Source of the DNA: Candidatus Melainabacteria bacterium
GTDB taxonomy: Bacteria; Cyanobacteriota; Vampirovibrionia; Obscuribacterales; Obscuribacteraceae
NCBI GenBank assembly: GCA_016212515.1
Contig: JACRFZ010000054.1
Span: 1-64,000, forward strand
Direction of reading: 5' to 3'
DNA length: 64,000 nucleotides
Position 1 is the stretch's first letter, and every line of letters begins with the position of its first letter. A program made the position numbers and the translations under genes. This document shows, piece by piece, positions 52,499 to 61,139 of the stretch. The notes under the pieces are model-generated. The model searched no databases. It saw nothing but the letters and a program-made list of their open reading frames with translations, and was not told the origin of the DNA.

Positions 52499-53821
52499 AT
52501 GATGGTTAGTTCACCAGTGAGGATGGCCAGCCTCGCGCTTATGCTATTGAGTTCCTTGCCACAGTGTGGCGCCATTGAGCCAATAATTTGCGACAGCCGA
52601 GTCTCGGTTTTTCAAGTTACCTCTTCGACTGACGGCAAGGCTCCTGCGGTTGACATTGCTGCCTACTTCTCTGTGCTTGATCAATTATCTCGCAGCGATA
52701 TCACTTTTCAGCAGTTTATGTCATTCAGGCAGCGCTACACCTTCAATCATGAGGAGCTACTTCAAGGGGGGACTTCGATGCGGCTTCTGAGTCCGCAGAA
52801 GTATGCGTCGATGCAACGCTACCCCATAGCCGAACTGAGAAATCGGGTCGGCTTTAAGGAGCTCATTCAGCGGCTGCTTAATAGCAAGTGTGAGTATAAT
52901 CGTTCGCTCGGTTCTATAAGTATTGCTCTTGCCGGCGACACATCATTCAACGGGCGCCTCTTGAGTGCGCTCAAGACCGAGCCGGTTAAGGGCTGTCGTT
53001 TTTTCGCAGGTATGGCTCTTATGTACCTTAACGATAACCATACTACCGAGCTCTTCGACTTTATTGTTAGAGACGAGGAGTTCGGCGATCCTCACATTAT
53101 TCCTGTTTTCCTAAAGCTTGATAAGAGCTGGCTGAAAAATGCGGCTTATCAGCGCATTGATTCGACCGATCCCAAGGCGAGGGTCTTGGCTGTTAGTGTT
53201 TTGTCCCGTACCGGTGCTGATGCACGCACGGATTCGGCGCTCAGGAAGGCGATTCGAGATTGGCCGCCCCAGCAGTGCGGTTATGCCATTTCCGCTATGC
53301 GAGAGTTGGGGGGTGGCGGACTTAAGAGTATTCTCGAACCCAAGCTTCAGGTGTCAATGTTGCGCGGAGTCTCTTTGCAGGCTTTGGCTAACAGTCCCAG
53401 CCAGGAGGACAGAGACGTTGTATTTGCGCTCTTACCACAAGAGGGCGCCGTGCCTGACGACCTTGCCTTTGCCTTAATGCGGTCGAACAGAACCGAATGT
53501 GTCAGAAAGTGGCTTGTGCTAGTGCGAGAAGGGCGAGCCGTCGGTCGTCGTATGAGTAATTTTGAGCGGACTATGATGGAATTCGGTAAGGGTGCATTGG
53601 GTTCTGCTGAACTTACTTCGGATGTGATCGCTACCATTAATGAAATTAAGGACCGGCCTTCAAATAAGGCGGATTTGTTGATAATGATTGAAGCGCTGGC
53701 CGGTCGTAAGGATGCGGCATCTATCGGCACCTTGAAGGCATTGTCGGCAGCGTCCGACCCTGAGATCAAAAGCTGCGCAACCTTAACATTGAGTAACTGG
53801 AGGAAGATAGAAGCCCATTAG
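52499..53821 (+). CDS. secreted HEAT-repeat-like protein
   Basis: The 440-residue product has a signal peptide (MASLALMLLSSLPQCGA) after a start at 52499 with GGAAGGAG. The rest consists of paired helices such as DPKARVLAVSVLSRTGADARTDSALRKAIRDWPPQQCGYAISAMRELGGGGLKSIL and DPEIKSCATLTLSNWRKI, like HEAT repeats. It would be a periplasmic or surface scaffold. No family is recognised more closely. Confidence 0.65.
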   Translation: MMVSSPVRMASLALMLLSSLPQCGAIEPIICDSRVSVFQVTSSTDGKAPAVDIAAYFSVLDQLSRSDITFQQFMSFRQRYTFNHEELLQGGTSMRLLSPQKYASMQRYPIAELRNRVGFKELIQRLLNSKCEYNRSLGSISIALAGDTSFNGRLLSALKTEPVKGCRFFAGMALMYLNDNHTTELFDFIVRDEEFGDPHIIPVFLKLDKSWLKNAAYQRIDSTDPKARVLAVSVLSRTGADARTDSALRKAIRDWPPQQCGYAISAMRELGGGGLKSILEPKLQVSMLRGVSLQALANSPSQEDRDVVFALLPQEGAVPDDLAFALMRSNRTECVRKWLVLVREGRAVGRRMSNFERTMMEFGKGALGSAELTSDVIATINEIKDRPSNKADLLIMIEALAGRKDAASIGTLKALSAASDPEIKSCATLTLSNWRKIEAH

Positions 53822-53836
53822 ATTGGGGCGTTCTGT

Positions 53837-55057
53837 TTAGACAATCTTGCCGAGTTTCTTGAATTCAGCCCATTGGCGGAAGCCGGCTATCACACCAATG
53901 AGTCCCCATAGCAGCAGTGCTGCACCTGCGGATGACCAGGTGAGAGTCTCTTTCTTAATTGCCTCTAGCGAGTCTGTGTGTATCCAACTGGCATCGCCTG
54001 TAGGGTCAAGGCGCAGATGATCTTCGCATTTTACAACGCGCCCTGCTACCAGCACTTTACCATCTTGTGGTATTGAACGCAGTGTCACATCGAGAGAGTC
54101 TTTCCACTCGGCCATCTTCTTGTCTATTGAGTTCTCAAAGGTTTCTGCCATCAGATTTCTGAGACCTGTGTTCTTCCAGTCTTTGTTCAGTGCAGATTCC
54201 CAATCTAAAGGCAGGGAGTTGTTGTCCGGATCGTTGATGGTTACTTCTATTTCGTCTTTACCGTCTTGCAGCCAGGCTCGCCCTGGTGCCCAGAGGCAAT
54301 AGGAACTGTGGTTGTCGGAGCCATGGCAGATCGAAATTCTTATAGCCTGCATGGCATACTTATTCTTGCCGTCGCGAGAGGATAAATCTTCATCGCTGTG
54401 CAATGTGCCTTGCATGATTATGTTTTGCTTCTTATCTACAAAGTCGCCGGCTTTGCTGATGGCCACTATTGGTGTGTTAAAGGCTAGATTTAGACTTTCC
54501 AGGTTTGTGCAGAAGATAATTGCTCCCAAAAGTGTGGGTACGCCAGCCATAACAAAGGTTGTCGCCAATGGACCGGAAGATAAGATGTTTCCGGAGGGAG
54601 CGGCAGGCAGGTGAACATATCCGTCTCGCTCCGGATGACTGTTTATTACGGTACTACAGATGGTGTAGAGGTAGGAAGCGTTTTGCAGTTCGTCAGTGAA
54701 GCTTACCTTACCAGTGCTTCCGTGCACCGTATAGGTGTAGGTGCCACGGTATCTGGTATCGGTTAGTGATTTGGCATCTTTCCAGAGAATTCGGTTCTTT
54801 CCAAGACAGCTTCTCGTCTCAAGACCCTGTGAGTCCACAATCGCGTCGGCCGTGACTACGTGCCACACATAGGCACCCGTGGCAGCCATCGCCGCCGACA
54901 TCACCGCACCTAGCCAGATTAGTGTTCCTGCCTTTGCGAAGGCTATCAGGGGAAGAACAATAAGCGCGCCAAACATGAGGGTTAGTGTGGCCAGCGAATA
55001 ATTGGATATATGCCTTTTGAAGACCAACGCTTTGTCGATCTTGAGTCTCTTTTCCAT
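53837..55057 (-). CDS. membrane protein with PH-like domain, unknown
   Basis: The 406-residue protein has two membrane segments at about 20-60, then a soluble domain (ADAIVDSQGLETRSCLGKNRILWKDAKSLTDTRYRGTYTYTVHGSTGKVSF) of the bacterial PH-domain type, another membrane segment (VMAGVPTLLGAIIFC), a large soluble beta-rich domain (about 185-365) and a last membrane segment (WSSAGAALLLWGLIGVIAGF). Another PH-like membrane protein lies at 57935-58507. Function unknown. Confidence 0.6.
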   Translation of the reverse strand: MEKRLKIDKALVFKRHISNYSLATLTLMFGALIVLPLIAFAKAGTLIWLGAVMSAAMAATGAYVWHVVTADAIVDSQGLETRSCLGKNRILWKDAKSLTDTRYRGTYTYTVHGSTGKVSFTDELQNASYLYTICSTVINSHPERDGYVHLPAAPSGNILSSGPLATTFVMAGVPTLLGAIIFCTNLESLNLAFNTPIVAISKAGDFVDKKQNIIMQGTLHSDEDLSSRDGKNKYAMQAIRISICHGSDNHSSYCLWAPGRAWLQDGKDEIEVTINDPDNNSLPLDWESALNKDWKNTGLRNLMAETFENSIDKKMAEWKDSLDVTLRSIPQDGKVLVAGRVVKCEDHLRLDPTGDASWIHTDSLEAIKKETLTWSSAGAALLLWGLIGVIAGFRQWAEFKKLGKIV

Positions 55058-55157
55058 CGGATTTTAACTCCGGGCTAACTATTTACCGGGATGCCTTCAG
55101 AGGTGGATTCCTTGAGACTGGGATGCCTAGATACCTGTGTATTGGTCGAGGGCGCTA

Positions 55158-55346
55158 ATGGCCGATGCTGGCAAATTTAGCTCCTTGACTAGCTGGCAGA
55201 ATAGCAGAGAGCTGAGTATTGTAGCTTTGAGCGCCTGGCGCGGGGGCGACTTTATCTTGACAGGGTGTGAGCCTGATACTGCAGGCATTAGCGTTATTGT
55301 CTTCCTTCTTGTGATTGTTATTTTAGAGGCTAGCCGATTAGTTTAA
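55158..55346 (+). CDS. possible small tail-anchored protein
   Basis: ATG at 55158, with GAGGGCG upstream, opens 62 codons ending in a hydrophobic segment (ISVIVFLLVIVILEASRLV). The frame could also begin at a GTG at 55137. There is no family match. The rest of 55058-55419 shows nothing else. Confidence 0.35.
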   Translation: MADAGKFSSLTSWQNSRELSIVALSAWRGGDFILTGCEPDTAGISVIVFLLVIVILEASRLV

Positions 55347-55419
55347 TGCTTCCGATTGATGGCCGGGAAGTAGCAGTTTGTCATAATCATGAGCGTTCGT
55401 CGACTATATAGGAGCCGAT

Positions 55420-56808
55420 ATGGCTAAGGTGCTTTCCCCTTCGCGTGTCTGGATAAAAAGCGGCGCCAGTCGCTCTGAGCGTAAGGAGTTTGGCAAGGCG
55501 GCGCGGGAAAAGACCCCGCTTTTGTCGCATGCTAAACCCATGATTTCTGCACATGAGCGCGACGTGGTGCGCATTCTCGAAGATTCCAATATCGGGCGTC
55601 TGCCTGACCTGGTGCCGCTGCGCTACGGGCGCATGCTTGCCTCTCCTTTCAATTTCTTCCGCGGTAGCGCTGCACTCATGGCTCGCGACCTCGCCGGCAC
55701 GCCTGTTTCCGGTTTCATTGTGCAGGCTTGCGGTGATTGTCACATTCATAATTTTGGTGCTTTTGCCACGCCTGAGCGCAGCATTGTCATTGATATTAAC
55801 GATTTTGACGAGACCTTGCCTGCCCCCTGGGAATGGGATGTGAAGCGCCTTGCTGCCAGTCTGGTCTTAGCGGCTCGTGAGCGGGGATTCTCTGAAGATC
55901 TGGGACGTGAGGCTGCCTGGCGCATGGCTCAGGGGTATCGGCAGCATTTGAATGAGCTTTCCTCTATGTCGGCTCTGCAGGTTTGGTATTCCAAGATTTC
56001 TGCCGAGAGTTTTCTCAGTCGAATTGGCGCCGACACCAGGCACCGGGTTGAGCAGAGTTTAAAAGCCGCTGCGCAGAAGTCTTCCACCGAGGTCTTGACC
56101 GAGAAGCTTACCGTGGTATCAAATGGCAGAATGCGCTTCAAAGATATTCCGCCCCTTCTGTGCCATATGGATGATGTTACTCTGGGCGAAGAAACCATGA
56201 AGGCCTTTGAAGATTATCGTAGCACTCTGGCTGAAGATAAGCGCATTTTGCTCGACAAATTCGAGATGGTAGACATTGCCAGAAAGGTTGTCGGTATTGG
56301 CAGTGTCGGCACCTCCTGTGGTGTCTTGCTCTTGGCTGGTGCTGAGAAGGATGTGCTGATTTTGCAGATCAAGGAGGCGCGACCGTCGGTTCTTGAGCCC
56401 TACGCCGGTGCCTCTAAGTTTCCGCACCATGGCCAGCGAGTTGTGCTGGGGCAGAAACTTATGCAGGCAGCTAGCGATATGTTTTTGGGTTGGACCACAG
56501 GCCGCAATCAGGCTAAGCGACATTTCTTTGTTCGCCAATTGCGCGATATGAAAGTCGGAGTGAACACGGCGTATTGGAGCAAAGAAGACTTCAAACTCAA
56601 CCCGGTTGTTGCCGGGGAGATACTTGCCCGAGCCCATGCCCGTGCCGGAGACGCTGCCGTTATGCGGGGCTATCTTGGTAAGAGCGAGGACTTTGAGGAT
56701 GCCATTGGAAAATATGGCGTCGCCTACGCCAAGCAGGCTGAGCGAGACTATGGCGTATTTGTGAGCGCCTGTAAGTCAGGTATGCTGAAAGTACAGATGG
56801 ACGAATGA
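55420..56808 (+). CDS. DUF2252 family protein
   Basis: The 462-residue protein carries the family signature SPFNFFRGSAALMARDL and CGDCHIHNFGAFATPERSIVIDINDFDETLPAPWEWDVKRLAAS (about 75-155). Those blocks resemble the ATP-binding region of a kinase-like fold with a catalytic-type HxHNFG and an IxDFDE motif. The C-terminal RDMKVG ... AHARAGDAAVMRGYLG also fits. The family is widespread but its substrate is unknown. Confidence 0.85.
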   Translation: MAKVLSPSRVWIKSGASRSERKEFGKAAREKTPLLSHAKPMISAHERDVVRILEDSNIGRLPDLVPLRYGRMLASPFNFFRGSAALMARDLAGTPVSGFIVQACGDCHIHNFGAFATPERSIVIDINDFDETLPAPWEWDVKRLAASLVLAARERGFSEDLGREAAWRMAQGYRQHLNELSSMSALQVWYSKISAESFLSRIGADTRHRVEQSLKAAAQKSSTEVLTEKLTVVSNGRMRFKDIPPLLCHMDDVTLGEETMKAFEDYRSTLAEDKRILLDKFEMVDIARKVVGIGSVGTSCGVLLLAGAEKDVLILQIKEARPSVLEPYAGASKFPHHGQRVVLGQKLMQAASDMFLGWTTGRNQAKRHFFVRQLRDMKVGVNTAYWSKEDFKLNPVVAGEILARAHARAGDAAVMRGYLGKSEDFEDAIGKYGVAYAKQAERDYGVFVSACKSGMLKVQMDE

Positions 56809-56890
56809 TGGCAGAACAGCTATTTGGTGGCGTAAATTACCTGAGAATGCCCCCTGCAGCCATATGCTGGTGCAGAGTGTGCGCAGTGCG

Positions 56891-57661
56891 CTACTTCTCT
56901 TGTATGTCTACGACGAGTTCTGTAACCTCCGAGGAACCTCGCTTTTCTATCGTTTTGGCATAGCCTGTTGGAATTTCTTCAGTTGCCCATCTGAGACTGG
57001 AAGCTTTGTTTAGAGTACTTATCCATTCTTCGATGTCGCAAAGATAGGTGCGTGAACCGATTTTGATGGGAACGGAAAGGTCGTTGACTCGCCATTCTTC
57101 AGGAAGGCGAACGCGCGGTTGCTGGCGCTCATATCTTGGGTAGTCCGTCTGGGTTACTACTTGCCGCAACTGTTTGCCGTTCGATTTGTCTTCCCAGGTT
57201 AGAATTTCCTGAACTGAGCGGGCTAGTTCATCGTTGCCGCACATTGGTACGCTCGTTTCTAACTTCTTATATACATTGCAAAGTATGCTTTTGCCGCCGA
57301 TGAGCAGGTGCTCTTCTTTGATTTTTGTCTGTGGTGTTGTGGTGACTAGTGGATTCGCTCTAGTTCTGGAGCCGTTATAGTGGCTCTGCTTTTGTCGTTG
57401 TCCCGAGGAGGCTGCGTATTCGACTATGGAGTAGTTAGCTTCTTTCTTCACTAATTCGTAGCTGGCTTTTTCTCTCAACTGTATTTTGCCCTGGTCTGTA
57501 AGAGTCTTTTCTACTTTTACGGTTGTGCCGACCTTGAAGTTTTGCCAGCAGTTCTTTGCGATCTGTGCTTGTGCCGGTTTGTCACTGCCGGCGCTCAAGA
57601 GAATAATCAGAGCCAGCCCCGTTACTCTGCCTTTAGTAAGTGCATTCATGTTGTTTTTCAT
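56891..57661 (-). CDS. secreted protein of unknown function
   Basis: Begun at the ATG at 57661, with GGAGCA upstream, the 256-residue product has a signal peptide ending at KPAQA. The mature part is a beta-rich domain with two or more cysteines (C near FKVG, ILCNV, VPMCG, YLCDI) that could form disulphides. No family is recognised. It is convergent with the DUF2252 gene. Confidence 0.6.
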   Translation of the reverse strand: MKNNMNALTKGRVTGLALIILLSAGSDKPAQAQIAKNCWQNFKVGTTVKVEKTLTDQGKIQLREKASYELVKKEANYSIVEYAASSGQRQKQSHYNGSRTRANPLVTTTPQTKIKEEHLLIGGKSILCNVYKKLETSVPMCGNDELARSVQEILTWEDKSNGKQLRQVVTQTDYPRYERQQPRVRLPEEWRVNDLSVPIKIGSRTYLCDIEEWISTLNKASSLRWATEEIPTGYAKTIEKRGSSEVTELVVDIQEK

Positions 57662-57934
57662 GGTTCTTGCTCCATGGCGTTCCAAGTTTCAATGAAAGCG
57701 CTTTCTAGCCGACTTTGTCGGTCTAGGTGTAATTGAAATCCGGGGGCTGGATTGCGCGTATTGTAGGATCTAGTTCTGCTAGCTTACCTGGCTGGCTGCG
57801 CTGTTCCCACCGTCTTTGTACTCTGCTTCTACTGGTGAAAACCCTGGGTTGGTTTCAGGGTGCCGCCATCGACGTGCTGGATGCCTACCGACCTTAGTTG
57901 TAAGATAAGGTGTTAGCTTTCGCAGGGCATCTTC

Positions 57935-58507
57935 TTGACTGAGCCGGGAACCTCAATTTTAGTTGTTGATGTCGATTTACGCTCGGCGGTGGAGCGTGCG
58001 TTATTGCCTGGCGAGAAACTTCTCTCAGTGGGTCGCTACGACATGGCTTTTATCCATAGTCCTGGCGGCAAGCATTTGTTTCTTTTCTTCTTTCAGCTTT
58101 TAGCTGTTTCAGGCATAGTTGTCTGGAAAACTAGTTGGGCTGTCCTGTTGATCTCTTATGCTCATATTTTCTCCAATCCCTATTCCTATGTGGCGCTTGC
58201 TCTGGTAGTTGCCGCACAGGTTTGGCATCGCTCTATCAAGAGAGCCCTGGTAGTGACAGACCAGAGACTTCTGGTCGCCTATCGGCTACCCTTTGCCAGA
58301 GCACCGCGGGTGGAGGCCTATGTCTTGCGCGATGTGGTGAAGTCCAAGATTTCCCATTTTTGCGGAATTCAGGAGTCCAGAATCCTCTTGAAGGTCGGAA
58401 GAAAAAGAGTGTTTGTGGACTGCTCAGAACTGTCTAATGCAGAGCAGATAATCCAGCATGTGCGCTACAGCAGCAGCAGCCCTTCACTCATTGAGAAGAA
58501 AGAGTAG
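57935..58507 (+). CDS. PH-domain-like membrane protein
   Basis: The 190-residue product starts at TTG 57935. Residues 20-50 (LLPGEKLLSVGRYDMAFIH) lead into two membrane segments (LFLFFFQLLAVSGIVVW and YSYVALALVVAAQVW) and a soluble part RALVVTDQRLLVAYRLPFARAPRVEAYVLRDVVKSKI. The TDQRLL/YRLP pattern is typical of bacterial PH domains of the YdbS/YokE type. Its role is unknown. Confidence 0.6.
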   Translation: MTEPGTSILVVDVDLRSAVERALLPGEKLLSVGRYDMAFIHSPGGKHLFLFFFQLLAVSGIVVWKTSWAVLLISYAHIFSNPYSYVALALVVAAQVWHRSIKRALVVTDQRLLVAYRLPFARAPRVEAYVLRDVVKSKISHFCGIQESRILLKVGRKRVFVDCSELSNAEQIIQHVRYSSSSPSLIEKKE

Positions 58508-58578
58508 GCTTGTAGTTTGGCCGTGAGTCATTACCTGATTGCCTGAATGTATGTATGGACCGCTGGTTTGATATGGCT

Positions 58579-59321
58579 CTAGGGCTTGAAATTTCCTGTG
58601 ATATCGCGCCACTCCACGTGGCTTGGTCGCTCTTGCGCTGAGGCAAAGGCGGTCATAAGGTTCGCAGCCTCTGGTGCACCCAGTTTTTCGTTCTCCATGA
58701 CAGTCATGTGAAAGGCGTTGGATTTGATCTGGACTTCCTTTGTTTTGTCTCCAACTTTGGTTCCTGCGACATAGTGCTTGAAAGCACCGCCTGAGTACTC
58801 TCGCCACTCTAAGGTGTAAATACCATCGCCACCTGCGATTTGCACATAGTCCTCGGTGCCGCGCTCCATAAAGAGTAAGGAGGGACCACCTTTGGCAGTC
58901 AGTGAGTTTACCGCTTCTTCAATTTGCTTCTTTGTGGGCGCAAGGTAGCTTGCCTTATCTTCCACCTCTAGCGTTACGCCGCTGAAGCCGTCCGGTCTGT
59001 ATATTCGACTACTCTGGTAGTCCAGAAGAGCGAGCTGGTTTTCTCTACTTAATGCCAGAAGTTCAGACAGTATTGCCGAAGCCTTGTTATAGCCAATATT
59101 TAGAAGCAAGCCGGCTCCTTGTATCTGTGCTGGGGGTGGAACGCTCCAGCTGTCCGCCGATTCACCGGCTTCATTCTCTGCCGGGAATTTGGATAACAGC
59201 AGGGCTCGAAACTCCAACAGGGCTTTCTGCTCTTCTAGAGTGGGCTTTATGTCGTCAAGCGTTTTCCAGGTTGCGGCATCCGATTCATCCAACCGATTGA
59301 CACATACAAGTAGATCGTAAC

Positions 59322-59325
<4 letters not shown>
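58579..59325 (-). CDS. 248-residue protein of unknown function
   Basis: The start is GTG at 59323-59325 (MSYDLLVCVNRLDESDAATW). No signal peptide or membrane segment is visible. The composition is that of a soluble cytosolic protein with mixed alpha/beta structure. The start codon overlaps the stop of a poly-glutamine ORF (GTGA), which makes coupled translation likely. It is convergent with the PH-like gene at 57935. Confidence 0.6.
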
Positions 59326-59404
<79 letters not shown>

Positions 59405-59408
<4 letters not shown>

Positions 59409-60235
59409 TTTGACACTTCCGACAGCTTCAGCTCCAGGTACTGCTGCAGTTTCATGAGCGCTTTCTCTTCGTTGCCGGCGGTGTCTTTGCCGGGGTTGGC
59501 GTTGGTAGAGCCTAAGGCGCGCTTTGTTTCTGCTAATGCCGTCTGGTAGAGTAATTTGGCTTTCTCTTTGTCGCGAAAGTGCTGAGCGGCAGTTCCGTAC
59601 TCCGCCGCCAGTTGCAGGTAGCCGAGCCTGTCTGTCTTCTTGTTTTGCTGCCTGATTCGCATTTCAGCATCGAATAGTGAGTACTGTTCCTTTTTGTCTT
59701 CTCTGTTACTGGCTCGCGCCCTTACGAATCTGAGGAATTCGCAGAGGCGGGGGCTATCGCCTCCTAGCTCGGTCTTTACTGAGGTGAGAATGTCTTTGAA
59801 GAACTTTGTGGGCAGAAGCCTTTCTGTCTTTATTCCTTCTGTTGTGTCATAGAGGTTTCGCTGGCTCATGCTGACCAGGGTGGAGGCCAGCATTGAGTCT
59901 TTGCTCCTATCTTTGAGAATGTTGCGCAGATATTTCTGCGCCTCTGCATCCTTACCCTGCAAATAGAGGCTTCGCCAATTGAACCACAGAGGATTGACAC
60001 TACCTCTAATGCCATTGAGGTCAGCCATTTCATCTGTTATTGCTTTGTCTTGTATTAGGGTCTTTCGTTCTTGAGTGGTGCCCTTTAAGTCTTGTCTTGT
60101 GGGCTGTCTGTCCTGTGCTTCCACGGAAGATGTGCAGAAGGCGAGCAGTGTTAAAAATGCAGTAGAGGTGATTCTTATGCAGCCGCGGAATCTTTGTGCC
60201 TGCTGACTCGCTCGAACTTTCAATCTGCTTGTCAT
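59405..60235 (-). CDS. secreted TPR-like protein
   Basis: The 276-residue product has a signal peptide (ITSTAFLTLLAFCTSSVEA) and helical repeats such as LGYLQLAAEYGTAAQHFRDKEKAKLLYQTALAETKRALG, ending with a short helix that reaches the stop codon (KLSEVSK). A role in protein interaction outside the inner membrane is likely. Its stop overlaps the ATG of the poly-glutamine ORF. Confidence 0.65.
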
Positions 60236-60305
60236 ACTGCCGTTACCGCCCTCAACCTGCTATTTCTGCGCGCAGCATTCTTAGATATTTTAGAGTGATT
60301 CTAGA

Positions 60306-61130
60306 CTAAATAGGTAGTTTCCAACCAAGTCTTTCTTCCTCATCTTTCAAATGCTCCATGGCAACTTGCACGTCGAAGAAGTTGGCGGAGCAATCACCCA
60401 CAGCGCAGAATGCCGGGTTGTTATTGAATATTTTCCTGGCATTTTCTAAGTTGACTCGGCTTCTTTCGGTGCCGGCCAGAATTGTATCGGGGTGGCACCA
60501 GGGAAGTCCGGAGCCGTCTTCAAAAAGTCCGAAGGCGGCACCAAAGAATGTGGGAATGAAATCTATCCCTTCCTTGCGGCACAGATCTTCCAGTTTTCGC
60601 ATGCCCACTGCGGCACCGGCGGGAGTACCCATAAGTATGCGCTCGGGCTTCTGTGCGTTTTGAAAGGCGGCTTCCAGCCCTCTTACCAGGGTGGCGCCTG
60701 TTGCGACGGTGTCAAGCATGCACCATACTGGTGCCACTGAATGTAGTCGCATATAGGTGACCCGGGCGTCATAATTAGTGTAGCCCTCCGGTGCTTTGTC
60801 TGCCAGGGCGAAGCGGCTGACTCCCATGAAATTATCGCCCCGGTAGATGTCATCATTTAGTACCGTGGATAGTGCACCTGATAAATTGTGTCCGGCCGCT
60901 TCCGCCATGACGGTTACCGTGCAAATATCGGTGGCTGAGTGGGGAAAGTAGCCTTCAGCCTTCATGGCGCTCAACCAACTTACCGTTGCTGCAAAAGCTG
61001 CTTGCTGGCGCTTATAACCGAGAAGTTTTCGACCGGGGTTGATGAGCAGTTTATCTATGCTATCGGCTTCTAGAATGTATGGACTGGCAAGCCCTTCGAT
61101 GGTGACTTTTGTGAGTTGGTAGTCTTCCAT
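60306..61130 (-). CDS. phosphoribosyltransferase-like protein in the NAD cluster
   Basis: The 274-residue product has a segment WCMLDTVATGATLVRGLEAAF (about 136-156) that resembles the PRPP-binding loop of type I phosphoribosyltransferases (VLVDDVxxTGxTL); here the second acid is replaced by T. It lacks the marks of NadC (for example RKTTPGLR and a conserved H-R region). Yet it stands 9 bp downstream of nadB, where nadC is often found, and has about the same length as NadC. It could be a functional substitute, a salvage enzyme, or unrelated. The ATG at 61130 has AGGGACC upstream. Confidence 0.6.
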   Translation of the reverse strand: MEDYQLTKVTIEGLASPYILEADSIDKLLINPGRKLLGYKRQQAAFAATVSWLSAMKAEGYFPHSATDICTVTVMAEAAGHNLSGALSTVLNDDIYRGDNFMGVSRFALADKAPEGYTNYDARVTYMRLHSVAPVWCMLDTVATGATLVRGLEAAFQNAQKPERILMGTPAGAAVGMRKLEDLCRKEGIDFIPTFFGAAFGLFEDGSGLPWCHPDTILAGTERSRVNLENARKIFNNNPAFCAVGDCSANFFDVQVAMEHLKDEEERLGWKLPI

Positions 61131-61139
61131 GGTGGTCCC

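Noticed and set aside
60306..61130. Annotation as nadC
   Set aside because: The expected NadC motifs are absent and a type I PRPP-loop-like motif is present; only position and length agree.
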